Assembly: GCF_019343195.1 (NCBI RefSeq)
Contig: NZ_RPHB01000005.1
Coordinates: 1 to 64,000, forward strand
DNA: 64,000 bases
Direction: 5' to 3'
From: Arthrospiribacter ruber
GTDB taxonomy: Bacteria; Bacteroidota; Bacteroidia; Cytophagales; Cyclobacteriaceae
This document shows positions 1-9,402 of the stretch, piece after piece (position 1 is the stretch's first letter; each line of letters opens with the position of its first letter). A program made the position numbers and the translations under genes. Under the pieces are notes generated by a model. It had not been told where the DNA came from. It searched no databases and saw nothing but the letters and a program-made list of their open reading frames with translations.

Positions 1-345
1 TTCCATTACGGTATAATTCAACAACCATTAACTTGAAGGATTTATCGAATGACCTTCTTTTTTTCTTTTCCATATCTACTAAGTTAATCGAGCTTAACTT
101 AATGTCCAATCAAATGTAGCAGATCCAAAAAAGGGTGTCTCGACTTTTCGGACACCCCCATTGAGCTCAAATGACAAGGCATTCTTAACCAAAAAATCAA
201 ACTTTTCTAGAAAATCAAACTTTGACTGTACTTTAAAGAAATCTAGTGACCTGAAAACAGTCTCTATAGACAGTAAAAGAGTAATAAGAAGGCAATGGTG
301 GAAAGTCCATTTAAGTTAAGAGTAGGGATAATTGAAAATGGTCTT
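1..345. other. intergenic, no gene seen
   Basis: No convincing reading frame is present. A weak 5-bp hairpin (35-39 with 53-57) followed by a T-rich run at 58-70 could end a plus-strand gene lying before the window, but the stem is short. The only well supported element is the minus-strand terminator listed separately. Confidence 0.5.
127..157 (-). terminator. rho-independent terminator
   Basis: A 7-bp stem (133-139 with 151-157) is extended by a CGA/TCG pairing across a one-base bulge. Read on the minus strand it is followed by six T (127-132). It lies about 190 nt beyond the stop codon of the minus-strand permease gene and is its likely terminator. Confidence 0.65.
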
Positions 346-2748
346 TTATTCCCCGCTCCTCAGGCTGTTTACGGGATTCATCAAAGCTGCTTTTGTCGCT
401 TGATATCCAACACTTACCAAAGCAATAATTATGGCTGAAAATCCTGAAATCAGGTAAATGTCCATTCCAATATCTGCTTTGTACACAAATGACTCCATCC
501 ATTTGCTGATAAAGAAAAAGGAAAGTGGAACCGATAGTAAAATTGAAATCAGTACCAATTTAAGGAACTCAAAAGAAAACATCTGTGCAATGTTGGTTTC
601 AGTAGCCCCCAGTACTTTTCTCACTCCTATTTCTTTCACCCGCTTTTTGATAATCATAGTAGCCAGACTAAAGAGTCCCAAGCAGGCAATGACCAAAGCA
701 AAGAAGGAGGAATAGTCTATGATGTTTCCGATTCGAATTTCAGCTTCATATTGGTTTGCCAATGTCTGGTCAATGAAGAAAAAATTGAATTCCTGGCCTT
801 GGGCTACTTCTTTCCAAGCATTCTCTAGATCTGCCATAAAACTTGTCAAATCTTCTGATTTGGCTCTAACTGTGATTTTTCTTGCAGGTGAGGTAGAATA
901 CATTATATCTCCAAAACCATTTAAAATTGACGGGGACATGGGTAAAATTAATGGTTCAATGACCTCTCTAAGCGGGGCATAGTGAAAATCTTTGACTACC
1001 CCGACAATTTGATGCTGTGGAAAGTTATTACCCGGTAGACTTTTACCTATGGCATCATCCCAACCGAATTCTCTTACCAAGGCTTCATTTACGATTACTC
1101 CTTCATTTTTATCCCCATCATTATCTTCATAAAAGTCTCTGCCCGAGGAAATTTCAACTCCCATTGTTCTTAAAAACCCTGCATCCACCACATTAAAGGC
1201 CAAGGATCTATAAACACCATCCGCATCAGTAAAAGAACCCTCACCCCATGACTGCCCAATTGCAAAAAAAGAGGTTCCCACATTTTCTACATCCTCTCTA
1301 CTGATGATTTTGTTTTTGAGCCTCTCCGCCAGGGCCTGACTGTTGGCTTCATTTAAACCTGTCGGTATGGCTATTACCTGTTCCTTATAAAAACCCAAGT
1401 TCTTGGTCTGAATATATTTCATTTGCTTGTTCATGGCCAAGGCACATACAATCAGGGACACAGAAATTACAAACTGGAAGATTACAAGTGATTTTCTCAT
1501 CAGCCCGGCATCTGCAACTTTCATTTTGCCTTTAAGAACCTCGACCGGATTGAATCTGGACAGGAATACAGAAGGGTAAAACCCAGCCAAAAAGCCTACC
1601 AGCAAAGCAAGCAATAGGCATATCCAGATGACCTCAAATGACAAGACCTGAGGTATTGATTTTCCTGAAAGTTCATTGAATTTAACCAGTGCTACCTCAG
1701 AAAGTACCAATCCTATACAAACAGATATCAAACTGATTATTATGGCTTCACCCCAAAACTGTCCGATCAATTGCTTCCTTACAGCACCCATTACCTTACG
1801 GACGCCGACTTCCTTAGCCCTATCTACAGACTTACCTACAGACAGTGTGACAAAATTGATAATTGCTATAAGTATCACGAGTAAGGCCAGGCCACCCAAT
1901 ATATAAGAATATAAAGGGTCACTGGCCGCACCAGGGTAATCGGTATCAAGCCTTACAGAAGCCAATGGCTGTAGTTTCACTGTGATATCGCCTGAGAAAT
2001 CCGGAAATAACTTTTTAAATAATCCACTAAAACCCGCTTCTACCTGCTCTGATTTCAAGGACTCCTCCAAAAATGCATAAGTAGTTACATTTACATAAAA
2101 GAAATTGGTTCTTGCATTTTCAGCAGTACTCCTTATGGTATTTTCAAAAGGAATTACCATATCAAACTGAATACTGGAATTGGTTGGCGGATTTTTGGCA
2201 ACCCCTGAAATCACATAATCTTCCTCAACTTCCCCCATTCTTATGGTCAGAGATTGGCCTATGGGATCCTGGCCTGCAAAATATTTTGATACATAATTTT
2301 CTGTAATGACCAGGTTATTAATTTTATCCAGTGCTTGGGAAGGTTCCCCTGAAACCAAAGGGAAATTGAACTTATTGAAAAAATCAGGGTCTGCTGTTAG
2401 CATACTTTCCTGAAAATTCTCCCCGTTTTCCACAACCATACCACTCAAAAAACCTGTTCTGATAGTCCTTTCAATCTGAGGAAAATTTTCCTCCAGAGTG
2501 GGTCCCAAGACCTGTGAAGTGGCGGTGTTGAAATATTCCCTTCCGTCAGGGTAATTTTCCAACATAGAAACACGGAAAATCTTCTCGTGCTCGGGATGGA
2601 ACTTATCATAACTGTGTTCATCCTTTATAAACAAGGTGATGAGCAAGCAAAACGCAATCCCTATTGAAAGACCGAAGATATTGATCAGGGCATAGATTTT
2701 CTCCCTTTTCATATTGCGGATGGCAACCAAGAAGTAGTTTTTAAACAT
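346..2748 (-). CDS. FtsX/MacB-type ABC transporter permease
   Basis: This 800-residue inner-membrane protein has the layout of the large Bacteroidetes FtsX/MacB-like permeases. An N-terminal transmembrane helix (about 21-41) is followed by a MacB-type periplasmic region, a membrane block (about 275-400), a further helix near 420 with a second periplasmic region, and a final membrane block (about 670-795). Each FtsX block carries the family signature, KEVGVRKVMGA near 316 and KEIGVRKVLGA in the second. No ATPase gene is adjacent, as is common for this group; substrate is unknown, and lipid, peptide or efflux roles are all possible. The start is the ATG at 2748. A paralogue lies at 56371-58821, and both genes carry a similar CCGAACAA motif about 110 bp upstream. 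Confidence 0.9.
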   Translation of the reverse strand: MFKNYFLVAIRNMKREKIYALINIFGLSIGIAFCLLITLFIKDEHSYDKFHPEHEKIFRVSMLENYPDGREYFNTATSQVLGPTLEENFPQIERTIRTGFLSGMVVENGENFQESMLTADPDFFNKFNFPLVSGEPSQALDKINNLVITENYVSKYFAGQDPIGQSLTIRMGEVEEDYVISGVAKNPPTNSSIQFDMVIPFENTIRSTAENARTNFFYVNVTTYAFLEESLKSEQVEAGFSGLFKKLFPDFSGDITVKLQPLASVRLDTDYPGAASDPLYSYILGGLALLVILIAIINFVTLSVGKSVDRAKEVGVRKVMGAVRKQLIGQFWGEAIIISLISVCIGLVLSEVALVKFNELSGKSIPQVLSFEVIWICLLLALLVGFLAGFYPSVFLSRFNPVEVLKGKMKVADAGLMRKSLVIFQFVISVSLIVCALAMNKQMKYIQTKNLGFYKEQVIAIPTGLNEANSQALAERLKNKIISREDVENVGTSFFAIGQSWGEGSFTDADGVYRSLAFNVVDAGFLRTMGVEISSGRDFYEDNDGDKNEGVIVNEALVREFGWDDAIGKSLPGNNFPQHQIVGVVKDFHYAPLREVIEPLILPMSPSILNGFGDIMYSTSPARKITVRAKSEDLTSFMADLENAWKEVAQGQEFNFFFIDQTLANQYEAEIRIGNIIDYSSFFALVIACLGLFSLATMIIKKRVKEIGVRKVLGATETNIAQMFSFEFLKLVLISILLSVPLSFFFISKWMESFVYKADIGMDIYLISGFSAIIIALVSVGYQATKAALMNPVNSLRSGE

Positions 2749-2855
2749 GGAGTGAAAGGTTCAGGTGTGGCGTGTAAAATTCCAAATTGGTGCCACAGAT
2801 AAATCGTTCTGAATCTACCATTTAAAGGGTATTTAAAGTTTTTGTATGTACCAAA

Positions 2856-2873
2856 CCGAGCAATTTTGTTCGG
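2856..2873 (-). promoter_or_regulatory. inverted repeat upstream of permease
   Basis: Seven-base half sites (CCGAGCA at 2856-2862, TGTTCGG at 2867-2873) flank ATTT with one mismatch. Read in the direction of the permease gene it gives CCGAACAAAATTGCTCGG about 110 bp before the start codon. A related motif occurs at about the same distance before the paralogous permease at 56371. Function is inferred only from this recurrence. Confidence 0.35.
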
Positions 2874-2962
2874 TGGAGAACAATTGCCAAAGGCAAATAC
2901 GCCTCTTGAGATACCGTTTTTTCCTCAACAAAACAGTACTTCATGAACATGTACCTTTTTTT

Positions 2963-4174
2963 TCAATCTTGCCAAGACTCCTTCAGGTCAAAATATGAAC
3001 TTTGTGTCCTGTCTAAGGTCAGCGAAATCAATTCGAAACTGTCCCCTCCGGCAGTGAGGTCTATAAATTTTTCAATAATGTCCCTGTGACGGTAAATAAT
3101 AAATGTGTTTTCAACATGAGGGTTGATCCTATAAAGATTCACTTCAGAAGTTGTATCTGAAAAAGAAGGCACAAAAGTCAATGCAATATTTTTTATATCT
3201 AGTTCTCTGCCGAGCTTTTCCAGCTCCATCTTAGCTTCAGAGGGATTCTTTTCTTTTTCACTACTGTATACAAAAAAAGCTTTCAAGTACTGATTACGTA
3301 TAATACTTTGCATTTCCAGAAACCCCAGCCAATTTTTGATATCCTCCCAATCTGTATGCTTTCCGACAAAATATATTATTCCATGATAGCGTCCATATTT
3401 GCAGATTGGACATGTTTTAGTGCCTTTATCAGGCCCCCATGCATGATAGGGCATAAAAGAAGGGCTTGTCTCTCCTACTGGAAGTCCTGATTCTGTTTCC
3501 GCCTTTAAGTATTTCGGATAATCAGGTATATTGAGTCCTAATATGATGTTGTGTTCTGCAACCTGAAAATCACTAGCCAATAACGGCCTTAAAATTCCGC
3601 TCCCTCCACGGTTTTCAAAAGGCCTTTTCTTTTTTTGAGCAAACACCAGTGGATCATCATCAAAGACAAAATCGTCAATAAAATATTCATTTTCAATATT
3701 GGGTTCTTTGATCAACACATGAATATGGGCCGGAGAAGAACGATCAGGATAAGGAGCTGGCCGAATGGTATAGATGGCATACCTGCCCTGCTCATCAGTT
3801 TTTATCCAACCCCGGATTGAACCATGGTTTTTGACCCTTTTATCCAGACCTTCCTTTTTAGGATAATAGCCTGTTTCATCTGTTTGATAATAATAAAGAA
3901 TCACCCCCGGTGCAGGTGTCCGACCATCCAGTTTAAAAACTGTTCCTGTTACCAACAACTTCTGTCCTTTGTCGTACCAGCCCAAACTGGTGTCTGCAGC
4001 GGTCATTTCTTCCGGCATTCCATAATACATTTCTTCACAGCCGTCGCATCCCCCTCCAACTTTTGTTGAGGCTCTCGAATCAAGTGACTTTTCACCTTTT
4101 TGTTGTCCAAAACATCCTGATGCAATTTGGATTCCAATTGCCAAAAGGATCAATTTCATTGATTTTTTCATCAT
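2963..4174 (-). CDS. lipoprotein: intradiol dioxygenase-like plus thioredoxin-like domain
   Basis: The signal peptide ends in a lipobox (IASGC, Cys21), so this is an exported lipoprotein. Residues about 70-200 match the intradiol ring-cleavage dioxygenase fold, the catechol and protocatechuate dioxygenase family. RGWIKTDEQGRY leads to PYP (Tyr142) and PAHIH (His150, His152), the expected Tyr/His/His non-haem iron ligands; a first Tyr ligand probably lies among Tyr94-96 or 103-104. A preceding CDGCE motif is typical of secreted Bacteroidetes members. Residues about 240-400 form a second domain with CPIC (Cys255, Cys258) and a thioredoxin-like pattern, which is unusual. The substrate is unknown; secreted members need not act in aromatic catabolism. 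The gene stands alone between a permease and a divergent two-component pair. Confidence 0.75.
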   Translation of the reverse strand: MMKKSMKLILLAIGIQIASGCFGQQKGEKSLDSRASTKVGGGCDGCEEMYYGMPEEMTAADTSLGWYDKGQKLLVTGTVFKLDGRTPAPGVILYYYQTDETGYYPKKEGLDKRVKNHGSIRGWIKTDEQGRYAIYTIRPAPYPDRSSPAHIHVLIKEPNIENEYFIDDFVFDDDPLVFAQKKKRPFENRGGSGILRPLLASDFQVAEHNIILGLNIPDYPKYLKAETESGLPVGETSPSFMPYHAWGPDKGTKTCPICKYGRYHGIIYFVGKHTDWEDIKNWLGFLEMQSIIRNQYLKAFFVYSSEKEKNPSEAKMELEKLGRELDIKNIALTFVPSFSDTTSEVNLYRINPHVENTFIIYRHRDIIEKFIDLTAGGDSFELISLTLDRTQSSYFDLKESWQD

Positions 4175-4399
4175 TGTATGGGTTTGGTTTTATTTTTTTG
4201 ATCAACTCTTCCTCTGAAAGTAAAAAGTAATGTTTCCAATAGAAACCAGAACAGATAGACGACAGCCAATGGAAGACATATATTATGAAAATGAGATTCC
4301 AATGACATTTGGCTTTATGCTTCTGTCTTTCGGCATGAATTGGCCTTCATTGGTCTGACACATGACATAATGAGAAATATTTATCTTAACTTGAGGTTA

Positions 4400-5512
4400 A
4401 TGAAGCCTCTGAACCCCATAAATTCCACATTCCTTCCCCGATTCAAAAGGATAGTGATGCATATGGCCTTTTGGCTATCTTATCTGCTTTACCATACTTT
4501 TCTCTTTGGGTATATGAGGCAGGAATTTCTTCACCCTTTCAAATGGGAACTGTATGATTTACCTTTGAAAATTCTAGCTTCCTATTTCGTCGTCTATGTC
4601 CTCATTCCGAAATATCTTATCCATAAAAAAATCTGGCAGTTTGTAATCAGTCTTATCCTTACACTTCTTATTGCCAGTTTTTTGCAAAGAGTGTTTCACA
4701 GTCAGTTTATTGGTAGGTTTATTGAGCCCGAACAGGAATATTTCACTTTGTATCCCACTACCGCCCTTGTTTTCAAAACAGTAATTAGCATTTACCCAAT
4801 TGTAGTGGTTGTAGCATTGATCAAGATCTTGAAGTATTGGTATGAAGCAGACCGGAAACACCAGCAGATGCAGAAAGACAAGATAGAGGCTGAACTTAAC
4901 TTCCTGAAAACCCAGATCAATCCGCATTTCCTTTTTAATACTTTAAACAGTTTATATGCTTTGACACTAAAACAATCAGATCAAGCCAGTAAGGTGGTGT
5001 TGAAATTGTCACAGCTTTTGAACTACCTGATTTATGAAAGCAATAAAAAAACAGTACCACTTCCCAAGGAATTGGAACAGATCAAAACTTATATTTCCCT
5101 CGAAAAAGTCAGGTTTGGTGACAGGCTCGTTCTTGACTATACTGAAAAAGGTGAATCCAAAGGAGTTGAAATACCTCCATTGCTCATTTTGCCCCTTGTT
5201 GAAAATTGTTTCAAACATGGCGCCGGAAAGCAACTGGATGATGTTTGGGTAAATATTCAGGTGATCATCGGTGAAAAAGATCTGGAATTTAGCATTCACA
5301 ACAGCAAAGAATCCCAGAATGCAACTTCAAACCATGAACATGATGGAATCGGTCTTCAAAATGTACAAAAGAGGCTTAAATTGATCTATGGGAAAGGCAA
5401 TTACAAAATTGACTTTAAAGATCAGGGGGACAGCTATTTGGTTAAATTGAAACTGAAAACAGAAAGGGCATTTACGGATAATCAGCATGAAATTGACCTG
5501 TTATATTATTGA
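4400..5512 (+). CDS. LytS-type sensor histidine kinase
   Basis: A membrane sensor kinase of the His_kinase (PF06580) family. Four predicted transmembrane helices fill the first half. The phospho-acceptor block FLKTQINPHFLFNTLNSLY follows, then an HATPase domain with an N-box (LVENCFKHG) and a G-box (GIGLQNVQKRL). No extracytoplasmic ligand domain is visible, so the signal is unknown. The frame is open to a TTG at 4340 and has ATGs at 4370 and 4400; I chose 4400, which gives 370 residues and has GAGG just before it, but 4370 is possible. The 3' end overlaps the response regulator gene by 26 bp, which indicates one operon and translational coupling. Confidence 0.88.
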   Translation: MKPLNPINSTFLPRFKRIVMHMAFWLSYLLYHTFLFGYMRQEFLHPFKWELYDLPLKILASYFVVYVLIPKYLIHKKIWQFVISLILTLLIASFLQRVFHSQFIGRFIEPEQEYFTLYPTTALVFKTVISIYPIVVVVALIKILKYWYEADRKHQQMQKDKIEAELNFLKTQINPHFLFNTLNSLYALTLKQSDQASKVVLKLSQLLNYLIYESNKKTVPLPKELEQIKTYISLEKVRFGDRLVLDYTEKGESKGVEIPPLLILPLVENCFKHGAGKQLDDVWVNIQVIIGEKDLEFSIHNSKESQNATSNHEHDGIGLQNVQKRLKLIYGKGNYKIDFKDQGDSYLVKLKLKTERAFTDNQHEIDLLYY

Positions 5513-6185
5513 TGATGAACCTCTGGCGACAGAGGTGATAGCCTCGTATATTGTTGCTACAGAGTTAATCGAACTAAAAGGCATCTTTTTGAATCCATTA
5601 AAGGCGTTTCAGGCCATTCATGATGATCCTGTGGATCTTATTTTTCTGGATATTCAAATGCCTAAAATCTCAGGTTTGGACTTTATCAAATCATTAAAAA
5701 ACCCACCTGCAGTCATCCTGACAACTGCTTATAGGGAATTTGCCCTACAAGGTTTTGAACTCGATGTTGTAGATTATCTCCTAAAGCCTATACCTTTCGA
5801 ACGGTTTTTGAAAGCCGTTGACAAGGTGCAAAGATTAACAAAGGACTACCCACTCCTAGCTCAAGACAGATTTCAGGATGAATTTCTTTATTTTCAAAAA
5901 GACAAAGTCAACTATAAATTCGTATTAAAAGACATAATTTTTATAGAAAGTCAGAGAGATTATTCCAGGATAATTTCAAAAGACGGTGAAATTAAAATCC
6001 TTCAAAAGATCAGCGAGTTGGAAGGCAAACTGAAAAATAAAGGTTTCTTGAGAGTTCACCGGTCATATATAGTCAATTTGGACCTGGTGGATAGGTGGTG
6101 TTCGTTTGAGTTGGGAATAAATGGAAGAAATATCCCCATAGGGCGCTCTTATTATAAAATGGTGGCTGAAAAGTTGAATCGATAA
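5487..6185 (+). CDS. LytTR-family response regulator
   Basis: A 232-residue regulator with a CheY-like receiver (1-120) and a LytTR DNA-binding domain (about 135-230). The acidic pocket is at the N-terminus (IIDDEP), the phosphorylated Asp is Asp55 in FLDIQMP, and the conserved Lys is in the LLKPI segment. The LytTR part carries FIESQRDYSRI and FLRVHRSYIVNL, both typical of the domain. It overlaps the LytS-type kinase gene, so the two form a cognate pair. Targets are unknown; the nearby permease and the membrane protein downstream are candidates by position only. Confidence 0.92.
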   Translation: MKLTCYIIDDEPLATEVIASYIVATELIELKGIFLNPLKAFQAIHDDPVDLIFLDIQMPKISGLDFIKSLKNPPAVILTTAYREFALQGFELDVVDYLLKPIPFERFLKAVDKVQRLTKDYPLLAQDRFQDEFLYFQKDKVNYKFVLKDIIFIESQRDYSRIISKDGEIKILQKISELEGKLKNKGFLRVHRSYIVNLDLVDRWCSFELGINGRNIPIGRSYYKMVAEKLNR

Positions 6186-6391
6186 TAATTTACAGATTCG
6201 CCTAACAAGCGAGTTTTGGAAAAATTCAGATACTAGAATTTTAATTGACAAACTGAATTTAAATTCTTGTCCCACAAACGCAACAATATTTAAATTTTGA
6301 TGACAACAAGGAGCATAGGTATAGTAATATGCATATAAAAAATATAGCTATATTAGAAGGTTCTCCATCGCTGGTAAAAATAATTTTGCAT

Positions 6392-7642
6392 ATGAGTAAG
6401 TTCAACTTTTTGATAACTGTCATTAAAACATACATTGGACTTTATGTACTGATTTACATATTCCCTTTTCCTCTCCACCACCTTCCATATGGAAGTATGT
6501 ATATTACCCAGCCAATAGACAAGTTCAAAGGCAGTCTAAATTTGTTTGTGGGTAAGTATATTCTAGGTTTTGAGCATCTCGAATATGTACCAATGAATGG
6601 CAGTGGTGATACTACTTTGGATTATATTTCTATCCTGAGCTATGCCCTACTGGCCATTTTGATATTGATTCCAATATTGGTCCTTGTTCGAAACCGGTTT
6701 AATCTCAACCTATTTTACAAGTTTATCCTTGTTTACATGAGATATTTTGTAGGCTTGACCCTGATTTCCTACGGGGTAATCAAATTTCTTCATGGACAGT
6801 TTCCAGGCCCTAGCTACCTTGCTCTGGAAAGTTCCTATGGAGACTTTTCACCAATGGGGCTGGCTTGGAGATTTTTCGGCTACTCAGACCTTTACAAGGC
6901 ATTTATGGGTGTTTCTGAAATTCTCGCAGGTGCTTTGTTGCTTTTTAGGAGAACCCAATTGCTGGGAGCCTTAATAGCTATCGCTGTTACAACAAATATT
7001 TTTATAGTCAATTTATCCTTTGATGTGCCTGTCAAGCTTTTTTCGGGACACCTTTTGTTTTTTTCCATCTTGACAGCCCTTCCTTATCTCAGGGCTTTGA
7101 TAGATTTTTTCCTTCTGCACAAAGCTTCAATGGTCAGTACAATTAAATATCCACTTTATAACAAAAGGAGAAAAGTCGGCTATTGGGTTTCCAAAGTATA
7201 TTTTGTAGGAATTGTACCGTTAGGAATGTTGATAGGACACATCCAAAGTCAGGAGTTCCGAACCTATCCAAACGAGTGGGAAGGTGTCTATGAAATAACA
7301 GAATACCAACTTGCAGGAAATGAGGTCAGTGGAAGATTTTCAAAATGGGAGAAAATCATTATACAAGGAAAATCCATTATCTGTATTACAACTAACAAGG
7401 AAAGAGAAATTTACAGTATTGACAATATTTGGAATGAGGGAGAGATTAATTTTCTTTCCCAGCATGACCAAGAACAACCTTATACCCTCAAAGTAAATGA
7501 ATTCGATAGCGCAACATATTCGTTGAAATTTGAAATAGGCGAAAGAAACGCTACATTTTTGACCAGAAGAAAACTCAAAGAAGATTATTTATTGATGAAC
7601 AGAGGCTTCCATTGGGTCAATGAATTGCCTTTCAACAGATAA
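6392..7642 (+). CDS. DoxX-like integral membrane protein
   Basis: The protein has about eight hydrophobic segments and then a soluble C-terminal tail of about 130 residues. The central membrane part (roughly residues 105-245 from this start) resembles DoxX-like proteins, with GVIKFLHGQFPGPS and GVSEILAGALLLFRR, a helix pair typical of that superfamily. The tail (EWEGVYEITEYQL onward) looks like a beta-rich domain and has no motif I can name. The open frame begins at an ATG at 6329; the ATG at 6392 (MSKFNFLITV) puts the first helix nearer the N-terminus and is preferred. It is followed 23 bp later by a small lipoprotein gene, probably in the same transcript. Confidence 0.7.
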   Translation: MSKFNFLITVIKTYIGLYVLIYIFPFPLHHLPYGSMYITQPIDKFKGSLNLFVGKYILGFEHLEYVPMNGSGDTTLDYISILSYALLAILILIPILVLVRNRFNLNLFYKFILVYMRYFVGLTLISYGVIKFLHGQFPGPSYLALESSYGDFSPMGLAWRFFGYSDLYKAFMGVSEILAGALLLFRRTQLLGALIAIAVTTNIFIVNLSFDVPVKLFSGHLLFFSILTALPYLRALIDFFLLHKASMVSTIKYPLYNKRRKVGYWVSKVYFVGIVPLGMLIGHIQSQEFRTYPNEWEGVYEITEYQLAGNEVSGRFSKWEKIIIQGKSIICITTNKEREIYSIDNIWNEGEINFLSQHDQEQPYTLKVNEFDSATYSLKFEIGERNATFLTRRKLKEDYLLMNRGFHWVNELPFNR

Positions 7643-7665
7643 GATTCAAGAAATTTGATTTAGGC

Positions 7666-8175
7666 ATGAAAATTAAATTCGCATCAAGGATAAATTTTAA
7701 AGTATTTAAAAGAGACATTCAACTTTGCCTTTTTTTACTTTTGATTCCCTGCATTTTCTCCTGCCACGACTTTGAAGAAGAGGCTACTGAAAGCCTTTTG
7801 GGAAACTGGTATGTAAATGAAGCATGGGTTACTTTTGGGCCAGCTCCAAATGCGCAGGACAGTGTTTGGAGGTTTGAAGGTGCGGTAGGTAATTTCTTAT
7901 TTGATTCTAAATCAGTCACCTATCAATACCTACAAGATGATCTGAAACAAACAGGACAAAGTCCTTATGTGCTTACAAAAGAAAGGGTTCGTCAGGGTTT
8001 TGTCAGAGAAACCAAGTTGCAACTTCAACTTTCAGATTCTGAATACGAAATAACTTTTGGGGACAATTCTAGAAATTCACACAGAAAGGCCAGCGAAATG
8101 ACAATGATTAATCTTAAAGTAGACTTGTTTCCTGATATTCATTCTACAATAATATTATATCTCAATAAAAATTGA
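7666..8175 (+). CDS. hypothetical lipoprotein, lipocalin-like
   Basis: A 169-residue protein with an unusually long N-terminal extension before a hydrophobic core and a lipobox ending at Cys33 (IFSC). The mature part starts ESLLGNWYVNEAW and continues as alternating short strands, which resembles lipocalin-like domains common in Bacteroidetes lipoproteins. I do not recognise the family. It lies 23 bp after the DoxX-like gene and just before a strong terminator, so it probably ends that transcript. Confidence 0.6.
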   Translation: MKIKFASRINFKVFKRDIQLCLFLLLIPCIFSCHDFEEEATESLLGNWYVNEAWVTFGPAPNAQDSVWRFEGAVGNFLFDSKSVTYQYLQDDLKQTGQSPYVLTKERVRQGFVRETKLQLQLSDSEYEITFGDNSRNSHRKASEMTMINLKVDLFPDIHSTIILYLNKN

Positions 8176-8273
8176 TTGCTCAATACCACTCATTTTTCAT
8201 CTATATTTACTGGAAATCAGATATTTACATTGAGGCCAAAAATCTCAATTCAACAGGTATGCGGAAAAAGGTT

Positions 8274-8306
8274 AAAAAAAGGTGAAATTTTGGATTTCAC
8301 CCTTTT
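8274..8306. terminator. bidirectional rho-independent terminator
   Basis: A perfect 8-bp stem (GGTGAAAT 8281-8288, ATTTCACC 8294-8301) is flanked by A7 on the left and CTTTTTCCC on the right. It can end the plus-strand transcript stopping at 8175 and, less directly, the minus-strand deoR-type gene stopping at 8536. Confidence 0.75.
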
Positions 8307-8535
8307 TCCCTCTTCAATTGGCTAAAAGATAATCAATAAAGCCAGTGATGATCAAAAATAAAATTGTTCTTTAAGTACCATCACATCAATATTTAAAGAA
8401 AAACACTTCCCTACTTTGGAAACTATTACTTTAAAAAACGAACACAGGCCCATCCATTGTTCCTTAACCTGCATGAATTAATTTTCAACCATACTCCAAA
8501 CTTAAAAATACCATTTCAGAAACTTCATTCTTTAC

Positions 8536-9282
8536 CTATATAATTGTTTCAATATCCTGTTTAAATGGATCCAGTTTTTTAGAATCAGGGTCTAGTTCGG
8601 TAATAAGGATATCTACTGAGGCAAGATCACAGGTTTTGTATCTTTGTGTACTAAAGAGTTTATTGGAAACACAAAGAAGAGCCACTTTTTTAGATGCTGT
8701 AATCATAGCTCTTTTCACTTGCACTACTTCCCAGTCAATCTCAGTCAGACCGAACTCAGGATCCAGATAACCTGTTCCCAGAAAGCAGATATCAGCCTTT
8801 ATTTGGGATAGCGTATGGATTACGGTTCCTCCAATTGCAAATTTTGATTCATGATCAAGTCTTCCTCCCAAAAAAATAACTTCAATGTTTTGGTAATTAA
8901 GCAATTCTGTTGCAACCTGCAAACTTGGTGTGAGCACAGTTAAAGGTGTTTTTCTAGGGAAAAACCTAACTACTTCAAGGTTGGTCGTGCCACCACTCAT
9001 TAAAATAACCTGGCCTTCTTTTAAAAGCGAAACAGCCTTTTCTGCAATTTTCTGCTTCTCATTTTGTAAAAAAACAGCCTGCTGACCATTTGAAGCAAGA
9101 AAACCTGTTGCAATGGCACCTCCATGGACTTTTTTAAGTTTCCTATCAGCATCCAATTCTTTTACGTCTCTTCTTACTGTATCTATAGAAACATTCAGGT
9201 TTTCCCCAAGATCAGAAAGCAATACACGGTTGTGAAGATTTACTTCTCCCAGAATTAATTTATGTCTTTCTTCTTTGAGCAT
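8536..9282 (-). CDS. DeoR/GlpR-family transcriptional regulator
   Basis: The N-terminus carries the DeoR winged helix-turn-helix (LLSDLGENLNVSIDTVRRDV, then LKKVHGGA), the family signature. The remainder is a DeoR_C sugar-phosphate sensor domain with GGTTN and GGRLD loops. Such regulators usually repress sugar or nucleoside catabolic genes and respond to a phosphorylated intermediate. The frame opens at 9306, but the ATG at 9282 (MLKEERHKLIL) is where relatives normally start. It is transcribed away from the SusC/SusD operon, and the shared upstream region holds a cluster of ATCAA/TTGAT half sites. Control of the SusCD operon is inferred from this divergent arrangement. Confidence 0.88.
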   Translation of the reverse strand: MLKEERHKLILGEVNLHNRVLLSDLGENLNVSIDTVRRDVKELDADRKLKKVHGGAIATGFLASNGQQAVFLQNEKQKIAEKAVSLLKEGQVILMSGGTTNLEVVRFFPRKTPLTVLTPSLQVATELLNYQNIEVIFLGGRLDHESKFAIGGTVIHTLSQIKADICFLGTGYLDPEFGLTEIDWEVVQVKRAMITASKKVALLCVSNKLFSTQRYKTCDLASVDILITELDPDSKKLDPFKQDIETII

Positions 9283-9402
9283 GGGTTGGATTAAGTGGGT
9301 TTTCACACAAAAATTAAAGAAAGTTTATATAAATCAAACTTCTTTTACCTCAATTTTAATATAACTGCAAGAAAATGCATTAAAATTAATTATTTCATAA
9401 TA

